Below, in pieces: positions 54,168 to 64,000 of a stretch of 64,000 bases of DNA. Under the pieces are notes generated by a model. That model had not been told where the DNA came from. It ran no database searches and saw only the letters and a program-made list of their open reading frames with translations. The DNA comes from Megamerina dolium (lineage: Eukaryota > Arthropoda > Insecta > Diptera > Megamerinidae), in NCBI GenBank assembly GCA_963854835.1, contig OY978530.1:38736751-38800750 (forward strand), read 5' to 3'. A program made the position numbers and the translations under genes. The stretch's first letter is position 1; every line of letters begins with the position of its first letter.

Positions 54168-56817
54168 TTACAGCATATTCAGTGTGTCTTTTCTTTTTAA
54201 TCGACGATGCCCCTTGCTCAGCAACAATTGCCTAGCAAGGGGATTCGGATGATTGTGTAATTTTTGAATGTAGCTTCTGCAGGACATTGCAACTTCCTCA
54301 GAAATTGTGGATACATTTAAATCTCGATGGATGTTAACGTTCCTCATATACCAAGGCGCGTTTACAATAATTCGCAGACACTTGGATTGTATTCGCTGCA
54401 ATTTTTCGATATTAGAGGGAGATGCGGTGCCCCAAAACTGAATGCCATAAGTCCAGATTGGTTTCAGGATTGCTTTATATAATAGCACTTTGTATTCAAG
54501 ATTCAACTTTGATCTTTTGTGTAACAGCCACCATAACTGATTCATTTTAAGCTTGATCTGAGTTTTCTTTGCCTCTATGTGATTTTTCCATGTCAGCCTT
54601 CTGTCGAGGTGAATACCCAAGTACTTTGTCGAGGAACATTGTGGAACTGATTGGCCATTAATTTTAAGTGGGGGACATGTATCTAGCCTTAGCGTGAAGG
54701 TTACATGTACGCTCTTTGATTCATTGACTTTTATACGCCATTTTGCTAGCCAGATTTCGAGAGAATCGACATGAGTCTGCAGGAGTTTAGTAGCTTCTAT
54801 GGGGTTAGAGCGAGAGCACAATATTGCCGTATCATCAGCAAAGGTCGATATGAATGTATAGTTATTGTTGGGCATATCTGAAGTGTATAAGAGATACAGT
54901 AAGGGACCCAAAACGCTTCCTTGAGGAACGCCAGCGTGAATATCCAATGGATTTGTTGTGTAATCCTTGTGATGTACGAGAAATTGTCTTTTCGTGAGGT
55001 AGCTACTAAGCAATGAGGAGACATTTGCAGGCAGTAATAGTTTGAGTTTGTAAATAAGGCCATCGTGCCATACTTTATCGAAAGCTTGAGTGATATCAAG
55101 AAAGACAGCTGAGCAATACTTTTTTTCTTCAAAAGTGTTCCTTATCAGAGTTACAATGCGGTGGACTTGTTCTATTGTGCCGTGCTGTTTTCTAAATCCA
55201 AACTGATGTTGAGGAATCAGTTGGTTGAGATTAATAAATGGAGTTATATTCATGACAAGTAGCTTTTCGAATACTTTAGAAAGTAGAGGCAGGAGGCTGA
55301 TAGGTCTGTACGATGCAACTTTTGTAGGGTCTTTTCCTGGTTTTGCTATCATAATAATTTTTGAAGTTTTCCAGCATTTGGGATAGTGTTTAATACGAAG
55401 GATAGCATTGAAAATGTGCATCAGATGAATTACTGAAGCCGGAGGTAGCTCTTTTATCATTTTACCGGTAATTTTATCTGGACCAGGTGATTTTTTTGGG
55501 TTTAAATCTTTATAAATTGCTTTGAATATGTCCTTTTTTTTTAATTTTGAGCGTTATTGAGCAAGGTTGAGAAGTTAATATTGGTAATGAGGACTGTGAA
55601 GAGGGTGGATTGGGTGTAAACACACTTTTTAGGTGGTTTGCAAAAGCCAAACCCTTCTCACAGTTGCTTCTAGCCCAATTACCGTCACTCAAACGGATGG
55701 GGGAATCAGTGAGAATTTGCCGATTTGATTTTTTTGCTGATTTCCACAAAGAGTAGTCTGACGCTTCACCAGGTGTTAATTTCGCTATGTGCTCTTCTAA
55801 CTCTTTGTTGTTTTTATTTTTTAAGGCTTGCTTTAACTTTCGAGTGCAGTGCTGTAGCTGTGTTTTCAGATTCGGTGATCTGAATTCTTGCCATTGTCTT
55901 CGGAGTCTTCTTTTTTGTCTTACTAGCAATTCAATATCGGCTGGTGTGTATGGGCTATAGTTTGATTGCTTGCATACCTTTGTGCAGGTGGCTGAGCTGA
56001 GAGCTAATGAGAGCAGCTGGTTGAATTTTTCGAGTGCTGAGTCTACATCGTGTCCATTTCTTAATACAGTACTCAGAGGAAGATGGGAATTTATATATTT
56101 CTTGAATTTTAACCAGTCTATTTTCTTTCTAACGCAATTGCTTTGGGGGCTTGGTGATTTTATAGATATTACCGTGGGTGAGTGGTCAGATGATAGATCA
56201 TAATTACACTCTGTGGAGATATTTTCCATCTGCAAACCTTTGGCGACTCCAAAGTCTATGAGATTGGGTATTTTCCTCTTGTCCGTCGGCCAATATGTCG
56301 GTTGACCATTTGAAATAACATCGTAGCCGTGGTTAGTGATGATTGAACATAGTCTTTTGCCTTTTGGAGTTATTAATCGGGAGCCCCAGTGAGTGTGTTT
56401 GGCGTTGAAATCGCCAGCAACCAAGAATTTGCTACCAAGAGTTGAGAAAAATTCTTTATATTGCTGTTCGGTAATACTGTATCTTGGGGGACAGTATATC
56501 GCAGATATTACTAGCTTAGAGATGTATTCTTCCAGACATATAGATGTTGCTTGCAAGTAGACGCTACTAAAATCTTCAAGAACATGATGTTTTATTCTGC
56601 TTTTTATCAATATGGCAGTTCCTCCGCGTGCCTTACCATGCGGATGATTTGTGGTGTACAGTTTGTAATATGGTATTTGGTAGCAATTTTTGTCAGTGAA
56701 ATGGGTCTCAGATATCATCATTATGTCGATTTGGCTGGATTCAAGGAATTGAATTAGCTCCAAACGGTGCTGGCTTAAGCCGTTGGCGTTCCAGTGGCAT
56801 ATCTTGAGACAACTCAT
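54168..56817 (-). pseudogene. LINE copy C ORF2 with a single frameshift
   Basis: 55510-56817 encodes the endonuclease (CHWNANGLSQHRLELIQF, SETHFTDKN, GDFNAKHTHWGSR, SSDHSPTVIS) and linker; 54168-55460 encodes the complete RT (KPGKDPTKVASYRPISLLP, FLDITQAFDKVW, GVPQGSVLGP, FADDTAIL) and C-terminus, with FWGTAS intact. The only lesion I see is a run of nine A (55534-55542, minus strand) where eight bases would keep frame. Confidence 0.9.
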
Positions 56818-57803
56818 GGTCTGGATAGCAATGTTTGGAGTAACATCGATTGATTTTTCATCATTTCTTGCATCATTGTTTGCATTGAGTTCATGAATTG
56901 GTTCATATTCTGAATCAATGTTTGAAGCAAATGTTCAAGGGTACTTGGCTGTTGGGTGGGCAGTGAGTGTTTCTGCTCATTATTTACATTGCTTTGTTGG
57001 TGTGGGTTTTGTTTTAACACGCTAGCGTATGAATTGGTTTGATTCTTGTTTGGGATTGCAGAGAAGAATTGTGTTGCATCAATATTTTGTCTCTTACTTG
57101 AGTTGGCTATCTGAGTTTGCTCAACTGGTTTTAGAGGTTGATTGCTAGCGGAGAAATTTAGCTTTAGGGTTGTATATACTGGGCAACCTCTATAATTTGC
57201 GGTGTGATTACCTCCACAATTGCTGCATTTTTTCATGCTAGCATCGCCTTTAGATTTTGGGCATATGTTTGATTTATGGAGATCTCCACAAATCACACAA
57301 ACAGCTGGCAGGGTACAATATGTCTTAGTATGTCCATATTCTTGGCAGTTGCTGCACTGAGGAGGTCCAGTTCTCTTATGGGGTTCTTCGATTGTGATTT
57401 TGCGATGCAATAAATATCGAATTTTATATATGGGGTGTACTTCACCTTTTTTTAGGGGTTTTGTTTCAGGCTGAAGCTCAATACGATATAACGGTTGAGG
57501 TATATTGCTCTTGTTGAGAATGTTGAATACTGTTTTGGCTTGAAACCCTTCTTCCTGGAGGGCAAGTTTGATTTCGTTAATATCAACGTTGGGTTCGACG
57601 CCTTTGAGTACAACGATTAAGCCCTTACTACTTTTTAGCTGATATGTGTAGTAATTCTTTTTTACAGCATCAAATTCCGCTATTACTTTGCGATAATGAG
57701 TTTCGCTGTAGATTTGCACTTTTGTTTCCTCAATTTGGCCTTTGCGAATAGGAACAACATGGAAATTCTTTGGTCCTATAAGACTTGTAATTCTAGAAAT
57801 CAA
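56814..57803 (-). CDS. LINE copy C ORF1, N-terminally truncated
   Basis: 329 codons, open from the 5' truncation point. It lacks the basic N-terminal 110 residues but keeps the central domain and all three zinc knuckles (CSNCQEYGHTKTYC, CVICGDLHKSNIC, CSNCGGNHTANYRGC). The stop overlaps the ORF2 start as ATGA. Confidence 0.85.
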   Translation of the reverse strand: MISRITSLIGPKNFHVVPIRKGQIEETKVQIYSETHYRKVIAEFDAVKKNYYTYQLKSSKGLIVVLKGVEPNVDINEIKLALQEEGFQAKTVFNILNKSNIPQPLYRIELQPETKPLKKGEVHPIYKIRYLLHRKITIEEPHKRTGPPQCSNCQEYGHTKTYCTLPAVCVICGDLHKSNICPKSKGDASMKKCSNCGGNHTANYRGCPVYTTLKLNFSASNQPLKPVEQTQIANSSKRQNIDATQFFSAIPNKNQTNSYASVLKQNPHQQSNVNNEQKHSLPTQQPSTLEHLLQTLIQNMNQFMNSMQTMMQEMMKNQSMLLQTLLSRP

Positions 57804-58000
57804 CTTATCTGTATTATTACAATATACTGACTTTGGGTTTTGTTATTTCTTTGCTCTCTTTATATTGTATGTTCGCTACGGAATTTGCTGACGATGCAAC
57901 TTGCAACAACGGCATGATCGGCAGCAACTCCGTCGCGTTATTCATCGTACCTATAACTCGCGCGACGTAATTTTCTGGAGTAGACAAGCGTAATAAAAAA

Positions 58001-58348
58001 ATGGTCACTATTATTCACATACCTTCTATTATTGCTGCCTGGTTCCTTTTCACTTTATATAAGAAAGCAAAAATGGTACTTTCCAGACCAATACATAATA
58101 TTTTAGAACTTCACGGAGTATATGTTGCGCACTTACATACCTCACTTGTAATAAATTACAGATCGAGCTCTCCAACCGTTAAAACTCCACCGATCAATCT
58201 CCCACTTCGGCCACCATCCGACGAAGGCCAATTCGAACCAACAAATCCTGTCCTACCAATAAAGGAAACTCTGTCCCACTCCACCATTCTCCACAAAGCC
58301 AAGACCCCAACCTCAACATCCAAATATATACATCACGTATACGGATGA
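58001..58348 (+). pseudogene. Possible retroelement Env C-terminal tail
   Basis: A 115-codon open frame with one hydrophobic span near its start (IIHIPSIIAAWFLFTLY) followed by KK and a Pro/Ser/Thr-rich tail. A membrane anchor plus cytoplasmic tail is the layout of an LTR-element envelope C-terminus. It lies 400 bp upstream of a plus-strand gypsy RT fragment, an order not expected for one intact element, so two different relics may abut. Family not identified. Confidence 0.3.
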
Positions 58349-58775
58349 GGCTATGGAATGTGAAATGTGGACTGCTGATGAAACACCATATCAGAACTGT
58401 GAAACTACAGTCCACACTCAATACAGTTATAAGTGTTTCTATTATTTGCGAGCAGTTATTTAAAATTACTTCTTCTACTATTTCTTTTATTTCTCTTTGT
58501 CCGATTTAGCTTTGTTGGTGGCTTGGTATTTAATGCATTATTTCTACAAACTTCGTATGTGTGTCTAATAATGTGCATTGGTTGCAAAACCATCTCAGAT
58601 TCAAATGTTCATTTACTAGTTTAATTTCTGCTCTTTCCATATTAGTGCATTATATACTTTATCCGATTTGACCGATAAACAGAAGGGAAGCTTTGAGTGG
58701 GAAAGGAATCTAATCGCCGAGAACTCAACAAGAAGCTCGGATACACCTTACGACAGAGGTCTTTCGACGAACCTG

Positions 58776-59300
58776 GAAGGAATCCTAAGAAGCTTACAAT
58801 TCACCATTACTAATCGTACCTAAGAAAAGTAACGATGACAAAAAGAAATGGCGATTAGTAGTAGACTTTAGAAAACTCAATGACAAGATAATAAACGACA
58901 AAGTTCCACTTACACGATTAGAAGACGTTTTAGACATTTTAGGAAGAGACAAATACTTCTCAACTTTGGACATGACTAGTTAATTTCACCAAATACCATT
59001 AGATAAAAATTCTAGACCCATGACAGCATTTTCCACTCAAGATGGACATTACCAGTTCAAACGCTTACCTTTCGGTTTAAAAATTTCATCAAACAGTTTT
59101 CAACGAATGCTAACAATTGCATTAAGCGGTTTAAACTCAGAAGCATTTGTATACATAGACGATATTATCATATTTGGATGTTCTTTAGATCATTATAATC
59201 AAAATTTCATAAAAGTTTTCGAACGTTTAAAACTACACAACTTAAAGCTCAATGCTAGTAAATGTCAATTTTTGCAATCAGAAGTTATTTATTCATGACA
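58776..59300 (+). pseudogene. Ty3/gypsy reverse transcriptase fragment
   Basis: Reads EAYNSPLLIVPKKS, KKWRLVVDFRKLND, YFSTLDMTS, TAG at 58981-58983 replacing a residue before FHQIPLD, then TAFSTQDGHYQFKRLPFGLK and the catalytic FVYIDDIIIFG. It ends in TGA at about 59298 with no downstream RNase H. About one third of a pol gene; different from the gypsy elements at 12-23 kb and 41-58 kb. Confidence 0.85.
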
Positions 59301-60190
59301 CCCAGAGCTGTAAAAGAATTGAATCATTACGGTATTCACTCACCCTTAATTCAGTTAAAAGCTGCATCAACGAAGCTGCACTCTTTTGCTTCGAATTCAT
59401 TAAATAATGACAGACGAACCATTCATCATTCTCAAAAGCTTAAAACTATAACACTTTCCAATTCAGTAAAGAGTGGGAATTGAAAAATATCAATCCCATT
59501 CTTCAAAGGCTTAAAAATATGATGAATTCATTCAATGTCAAAAACTGGCTTCTTATAGTATCAAGCTAGTGTGTTTCTTGTTTCCTTTTCAACTTCTTCT
59601 TCTTCTTCTCCCATGTGTTTGTTGTTCCTTTATTTACTTTTTCTCCTTCATTGATAAGAAATCTCCCCAATGGCTCTACCTTGTGTTATAATACCATGAC
59701 AAAACCAATCAGCTGTTATTATTCACTTAAGGTGCGTTTTCATACTTTTCTAATAAAAAAGATCCATCATCAAACTTTGTGAGAATTTGTCAGTATTTGC
59801 TGCTCTGAAAAGTCAAATATACACAAAGGTACGAGAACGCAAAAGCAGCAAAAACTTGCAAGTTGTACGGACAGCTAATTTCATATGTTTGCACACAAGT
59901 TTAGAAGAAAGAAAACGAATGAACTGACCATTAGTTGCTCCCTTGAAACATTCAGAAGGATTCAATCAGGTAACAAACAGAAAAATATTGAAAGGCAAGC
60001 GATCAATTTACCCGTAATAGACAACGAGATGGCGATTTCAATATAAAAATAATTCATAAATATATAAAAATATAAAAAGTAAGTTAGTAATTTTAGTTTA
60101 ATATTTCATTTTTTCAATATTTCATTTTGTACATATATGGAAATTATAAAATAAAGAGAAGTAATAAAAATGCATAGTGGTATTATCAAT
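59301..60190. other. Unassigned AT-rich stretch
   Basis: No gene or recognisable repeat. A CTTCTTCTTCTTCTTC run lies near 59590. Confidence 0.4.
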
Positions 60191-60199
60191 TTTAGTTAA

Positions 60200-62090
60200 T
60201 CTTGCCAAACTACACTATAGAGTTAACTTTGAGCAGCAACAATTTTTCAAAATTTGCATCTGAAAGTGATCCTCGCCTAGGCGAATTAAAAATTGTTGCA
60301 AAAGAAAACAGTCTTTCCACAGCAGCTGATGATTTCAAAGGTGTGTTGTATTTAATATATGCTGTTTTTAGTGCTGAATACTTGTTTAACATTTCCCTGT
60401 CCGTATTTAGGTCAGCAATATAATTACTATATTCAAGTTCGACGGAGTTTGATAAAGAATTGAATCAATTGGCAGATTCATCTGAAAATTTTGGGTAAAT
60501 AATTTCGAAACAAATGACCTTAAATAAATGTTTATTTACCTCTTTGGCCGAAGTCAAAGAATTTAGGTCTTTCGCGTGAATTTCCATTGGAGGGAATACT
60601 ACAGCGTGTGTATTCATTCCTAAAAATCCTGCAGACCATGTTGCTAATCTCCATTGTTTTCAGAAGATCAAATGAAGGATTTAAAGCGTTAACCCATTGC
60701 AATTTATCGTCTGGGCACAAAGTTCGTAGAAGGACTTAAATCTTCCTCTTAAACTGTCAATCAATTCAGGGACTACTTGGTTGAAATATATCAGTGTACT
60801 GTTTTTGATAATTTCATTGTATTTTGTTTGGATTGTTGCAAGCGTAGGCAAAAGGTATCCATAAACCATTTAGTTATCGCCTTGTAGAAAATCTACCGAA
60901 TCCGCTATCGGCTTTAGCACCAACATATACTCTTCCAAATAGTCGAAGTCGCTGTCGTAGAATTTAGTCAGTTCGAGTAAATCACAAAGTTTATTGATAT
61001 TGTGTTTATGTGAGCATAATGACTTCACGGAGTTATATAGGGAATTCCATCGGGTTACAACTGGATATTTGAGCTGAGCCCCAAGCACTGTGACTATACA
61101 TTCCGAACTTTTAGGTCTATTAATCTTGCTCCATAAATTATTGCACTTCGACATAATCTATAAAAAAGTAATTGTATATAAATAGACATTTACTTATAAA
61201 AATTAGTACTTACGTTCTTATGTTTTTCGTAATTCGCTGTATTTCTCTTAACAATACAAATGAAATCCGTTGATGCTAATAAATTTATTATGTGAGTAGC
61301 ACATTTTATGTGCCTAGGAAGACAATTTTCATACAAATAGCCTGATATTTCAGTTGATTGTAAATTTTCGAGATCTTCGTCCAGATCGTCCTCGTCAACT
61401 GATGTTCCTATATAGCCGATGCCAAATTGCTTGAATGCTTTAACAAAATTGGACCCATTGTCAGTGATTGTAGCTCTTACATTATTGCTGTTCAAACCAA
61501 ATCTTTCATGTATATTCATTATTATGTCATTGATTTTATCATATGAATGCGTTCCTTTAAAGCGACAGCAGGCTAGAGCCACAGACTTTCGCTCAAAGTT
61601 ATCGTTTATCCAATGACACGTATATCAGAAAAAGCTTCTGCGCTTGGTGGACCATATATCTGCGGTAGTGCAAAAATATTTTTGTGCTCCGAGTTTCATT
61701 TGTATGTTTGCCAACATTGAGTGGTAATACTCGTCAATTCGTTTCATTGCAGTCGGTCTACTCATTAGCTTCGCACGAGGATTCAATAGAGTAACAAATT
61801 TTCTAAATTTTTCGTTTTCAATGATAGATATTCGGAGCATATTGTTAGCAATTAGCGCGATCGTTGCTTTTTAGAAAACACTTTCAAATTGCTTTTTTGT
61901 TTTTCCGGTCATGGACTTTAAGTTCACATACTCCTTAAATGCATTTGGATGCTTTACACGCAAGTGGCGTATGAAATTTGATGTAACTTTCACAGTACCC
62001 TGCAGTTTTGTATTGCATATGCAACAACGCACAATAATTCCCCCTCTTTTCTTCTGGTAGTCTGTTGAATCGAGCTTCTCATTTTATAAA
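60200..62090 (-). mobile_element. hAT-superfamily transposon relic
   Basis: Minus strand: BED zinc finger, catalytic region and C-terminal dimerisation domain in the right order over 1.9 kb, with two short introns. Terminal inverted repeats and an 8 bp target duplication were not found. Confidence 0.8.
60200..62090 (-). pseudogene. hAT transposase, two introns, several stops
   Basis: BED finger at about 61930-62080: CCICNTKLQ and NFIRHLRVKHPNAF. Then KFVTLLNPRAKLMSRPT, CTTADIWSTKRRSFF with a TGA at 61625, VALACCRFKGTHSYDKI, TDNGSNFVKAFKQFG. A canonical short intron (GTAAGT...ATAG) lies at 61158-61213. After it: VVTRWNSLYNSVKS, YMLVLKPIADSVDFLQGDN, TAA, YGYLLPTLATIQTKY, then a frameshift near 60700. 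A second intron lies at 60482-60539 (GTAAAT...TCAG). The dimerisation domain is at 60210-60392 (TPLKSSAAVERLFSFATIF). At least three stops and one frameshift: inactive. Confidence 0.82.
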
Positions 62091-62414
62091 AAAATTAATA
62101 CAAATATGATACACCTAATATATAACGAAAAAATTATTGAGCGAACCTTTTCAATTAAATAAAAAAAATTTGTCATATAAAATAGCTCGTACTGTATGTA
62201 CTTCTGGTGACGACTTTAACATTGATGCCTCTGAAATAGGACTATGAAACCAAATATCGGATAGGTCTTCTCATTCTTCAACGATGTGTTGACTTTGCGA
62301 TGAAGAATTCTCACAATCAAATAAAATTTCATTTTGTTTTTATTACATTTTTAAATTTATACCACAAGATTCACTTTGAAAAAATTCACGTTTGAAAAGA
62401 AATTAACGGATCAT

Positions 62415-63721
62415 TATAAAGGGTTATCCATTTCGCGGTTTCAAAAGTATAGGGCTAGAATTCGACATATGTCAAACTGAGTTGTTAAAACAATTTATTT
62501 CTTTTTCAGTTCAAAGTAAGATATTTGCGAAAATGGATCGCTTAACTATCGCACAACGCATTAAAACTGTAAAAACCTACTACAAAAATGGTGATTCTGC
62601 CACAGCCACATATCGTGCTTTAAGAGGAGATTATGGTTTACATAATCGTCCAACTACGCAAGCAATTGGCAAAATTGTGAAGAAATATGAAGAGACTGGA
62701 TCGGTTACAGACATTGTAAGGCCTGTGCATCATCGTTTCGCTCGTACCACCGAAAATATCGCTGCTGTAAGTGAAAGTGTTGCCGAAGACCCGAATGTGT
62801 CGATTCCTCGTAGTTCTCAGGAATTAGGACTGTCTTACGGCACATTATGGCGTATTTTGTATATGGATCTACACCTATGTACATCCATATAAAATCCAGC
62901 TCACACAACAACTGAAGCCAGCTGACCATTCACAACGTCGTAGATACGTCGAATGGGTGCTTGAACAACAGGCGGTGGACGGCGATTTTTCGAACAAAAT
63001 TTTCTTCAGCGACGAAGCACATTTCTCACTCGGTGGGTATGTTAACAAACAAAATTGTCGTATTTGGGGTTCTGAGAATCCTCAAGTAATTGAAGAGAGA
63101 CCACTACATCCACAAAAAGTCACTGCTTGGTGCGCTCTTTGGTCCGGAGGTGTGATTGGACCTTACTTCTTCCAAAACGACGATGGAACTACTGTCACCA
63201 TCAATTCGGAGCGTTATGGTCATATGATAACCGACTTTTTTTTGCCTGCTATTGAAGAATACGACTTAGAGAATATGTGGTTTCAACAAGACGGTGCCAC
63301 ATGCCACACAACTCGAGCGAATATGGCTTTATTGCAAAAGAAATTTTCTGGCCGCGTAATTTTTCGTAGTGGCGATATCAAGTGGCCACCAAGATCATGC
63401 GATTTGACACCGCTTGACTTTTTTTTGTGGGGACCGTGTTTATGCAGATAAACCTTGAACTCTTGAGCACCTAAAAACCAACATTCGTCACGTTATGGCT
63501 GAGATACCGCCCAATATGTGTCAAAAAGTGGTCGAAAATTACCTCTAAAGAATCGATGCTGGCAACAATTCGCGTGGTGGTCATTTAAATGATGTAGTAT
63601 TTCACACATAATGTCAACGTTCAAACTTTATAATAAAAAAGAAATATCACGATAAAAAATATTTTATATGTGTTTTATTTACATTTACTTTTGAAACCGC
63701 AAAATGGATAATGGATTATAA
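62415..63721 (+). mobile_element. DD41D-type mariner-superfamily element
   Basis: 1.3 kb with imperfect inverted ends: TTATAAAGGGTTATCCATTT then CGCGGTTTCAAAAGTA on the left; reversed, TTATAATCCATTATCCATTT then TGCGGTTTCAAAAGTA on the right. Exact borders are uncertain by a few bases because of repeated TA. Confidence 0.88.
62533..63590 (+). pseudogene. DD41D-type transposase, two frameshifts
   Basis: ATG at 62533 (MDRLTIAQRIKTVKTYYKNG). Residues 1-115 form a HTH region of the DUF4817 kind (ATYRALRGDYGLHNRPT; TENIAAVSESVAEDP). A frameshift at about 62875 precedes NKIFFSDEAHFSLGG (first Asp), KVTAWCALWSGGVIGPYF, MWFQQDGATCHT (second Asp) and PPRSCDLTPLDFFLWG (third Asp, 41 residues between). 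A second frameshift at about 63435 leads to the C-terminus (MAEIPPNMCQKVVENYL, RGGHL). The sequence is otherwise well kept. Confidence 0.88.
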
Positions 63722-63778
63722 GTAAATATGCGTATATTAGGTGTAGTGTATGTAAATATGCGTATATTAGGTGTAGTA
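63722..63778. repeat. Tandem duplication, about 29 bp unit
   Basis: GTAAATATGCGTATATTAGG and TGTAGT occur twice in tandem directly after the DD41D-type element. Confidence 0.85.
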
Positions 63779-63799
63779 AAAACAAATCCATTATTTTTG

Positions 63800-64000
63800 C
63801 ATTAAATTGAAGGTTTTATTTATTTAAATGGTTCCAAACGGTTTTTAGTGCAATAGCAACAGTGCTTACATGACGGTCAGACTCAATGATTTCCATTATC
63901 TTATCGATATTTTCAACAATTGGCCTTCCAGAGCGTGGTGCGAGATACAGATTACTAAATCCATCTATTGGAAATGTAGTGTATTTCTTTTTACTACACC
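63800..64000 (-). pseudogene. Mariner transposase HTH fragment at window edge
   Basis: Minus strand: LYLAPRSGRPIVENIDKIME, ESDRHVSTVAIAL, KTVWNHLNK, the second helix-turn-helix of mariner transposases; a few residues before KTVWNHL are deleted and TAA follows. The 5' part lies beyond the window. Confidence 0.8.

Larger units (their letters stand above)
53997..57815 (-). mobile_element. Jockey-type LINE copy C, 5'-truncated
   Basis: 3.8 kb, minus strand, flanked by a 13 bp target duplication ATTACAATATACT (53984-53996 and 57816-57828). It lacks the first ~110 codons of ORF1. A long T-rich (poly A on minus) tail lies at 53997-54050. The sequence is nearly identical to copy B over most of its length. 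Confidence 0.92.
53696..57958 (-). repeat. 5' LTR of the errantivirus-like element, split by LINE copy C
   Basis: Two parts, 53696-53996 and 57829-57958, together about 430 bp and matching the LTR at 41242. The target duplication of the LINE (ATTACAATATACT) lies within it. Confidence 0.88.

Overview
The window is animal nuclear DNA, very probably from a higher fly (Diptera, perhaps a tephritid or relative; inferred from protein families and a fly-type tRNA-Ser primer site). It holds one recognisable host gene and then about 59 kb of nested transposable elements.

Layout. 1-5.0 kb: 3' end of a plus-strand giant muscle Ig protein, best matched by memory to Sallimus/titin (sls). Three coding exons (186-360, 429-731, 3650-4278) are joined in matching phase; the 2.9 kb intron carries a mariner deletion derivative inside a SINE remnant and a long fold-back repeat. 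5.2-10.1 kb: a decayed mariner, then a minus-strand Jockey-type LINE (copy A) inserted into a Tc1-like relic. 10.5-12 kb: AT microsatellite, RTE LINE fragment, unknown repeat. 12.2-23.7 kb: a broken minus-strand Ty3/gypsy element split by an RTE LINE with an intact 992-codon ORF (RTE1) and a nearly complete Jockey-type LINE (copy B). 24-35.6 kb: a plus-strand CR1-group LINE cut into pieces by a SINE block, an RNase H-bearing LINE (LOA-like, copy 1) and a second RTE (RTE2); target-site duplications (TSDs) prove the order. 35.6-41.2 kb: SINEs, a DD41D-type mariner-superfamily fragment, a gag-like relic and featureless AT-rich DNA. 41.2-58.0 kb: a minus-strand errantivirus-like LTR element with two LTRs, a tRNA-Ser primer binding site, broken gag, pol and env, and insertions of a mariner-superfamily fragment, a Tc1 element, a 4.8 kb LOA-like LINE (copy 2) and Jockey copy C. 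58-64 kb: a possible env tail, a Ty3/gypsy RT fragment, a hAT relic with two short introns, a second DD41D-type element and a mariner fragment.

Working together. Only the muscle gene looks like host coding sequence. LINEs with intact enzymes (RTE1; possibly a Jockey source) could have mobilised the tRNA-derived SINEs; the SINE and RTE share a short 3' end. I found no host operon-like or defence system; the novelty lies in repeat architecture: single-TSD SINE composites, palindromes, homopolymer frameshifts shared between LINE copies, and a TTAGG-like LINE tail.
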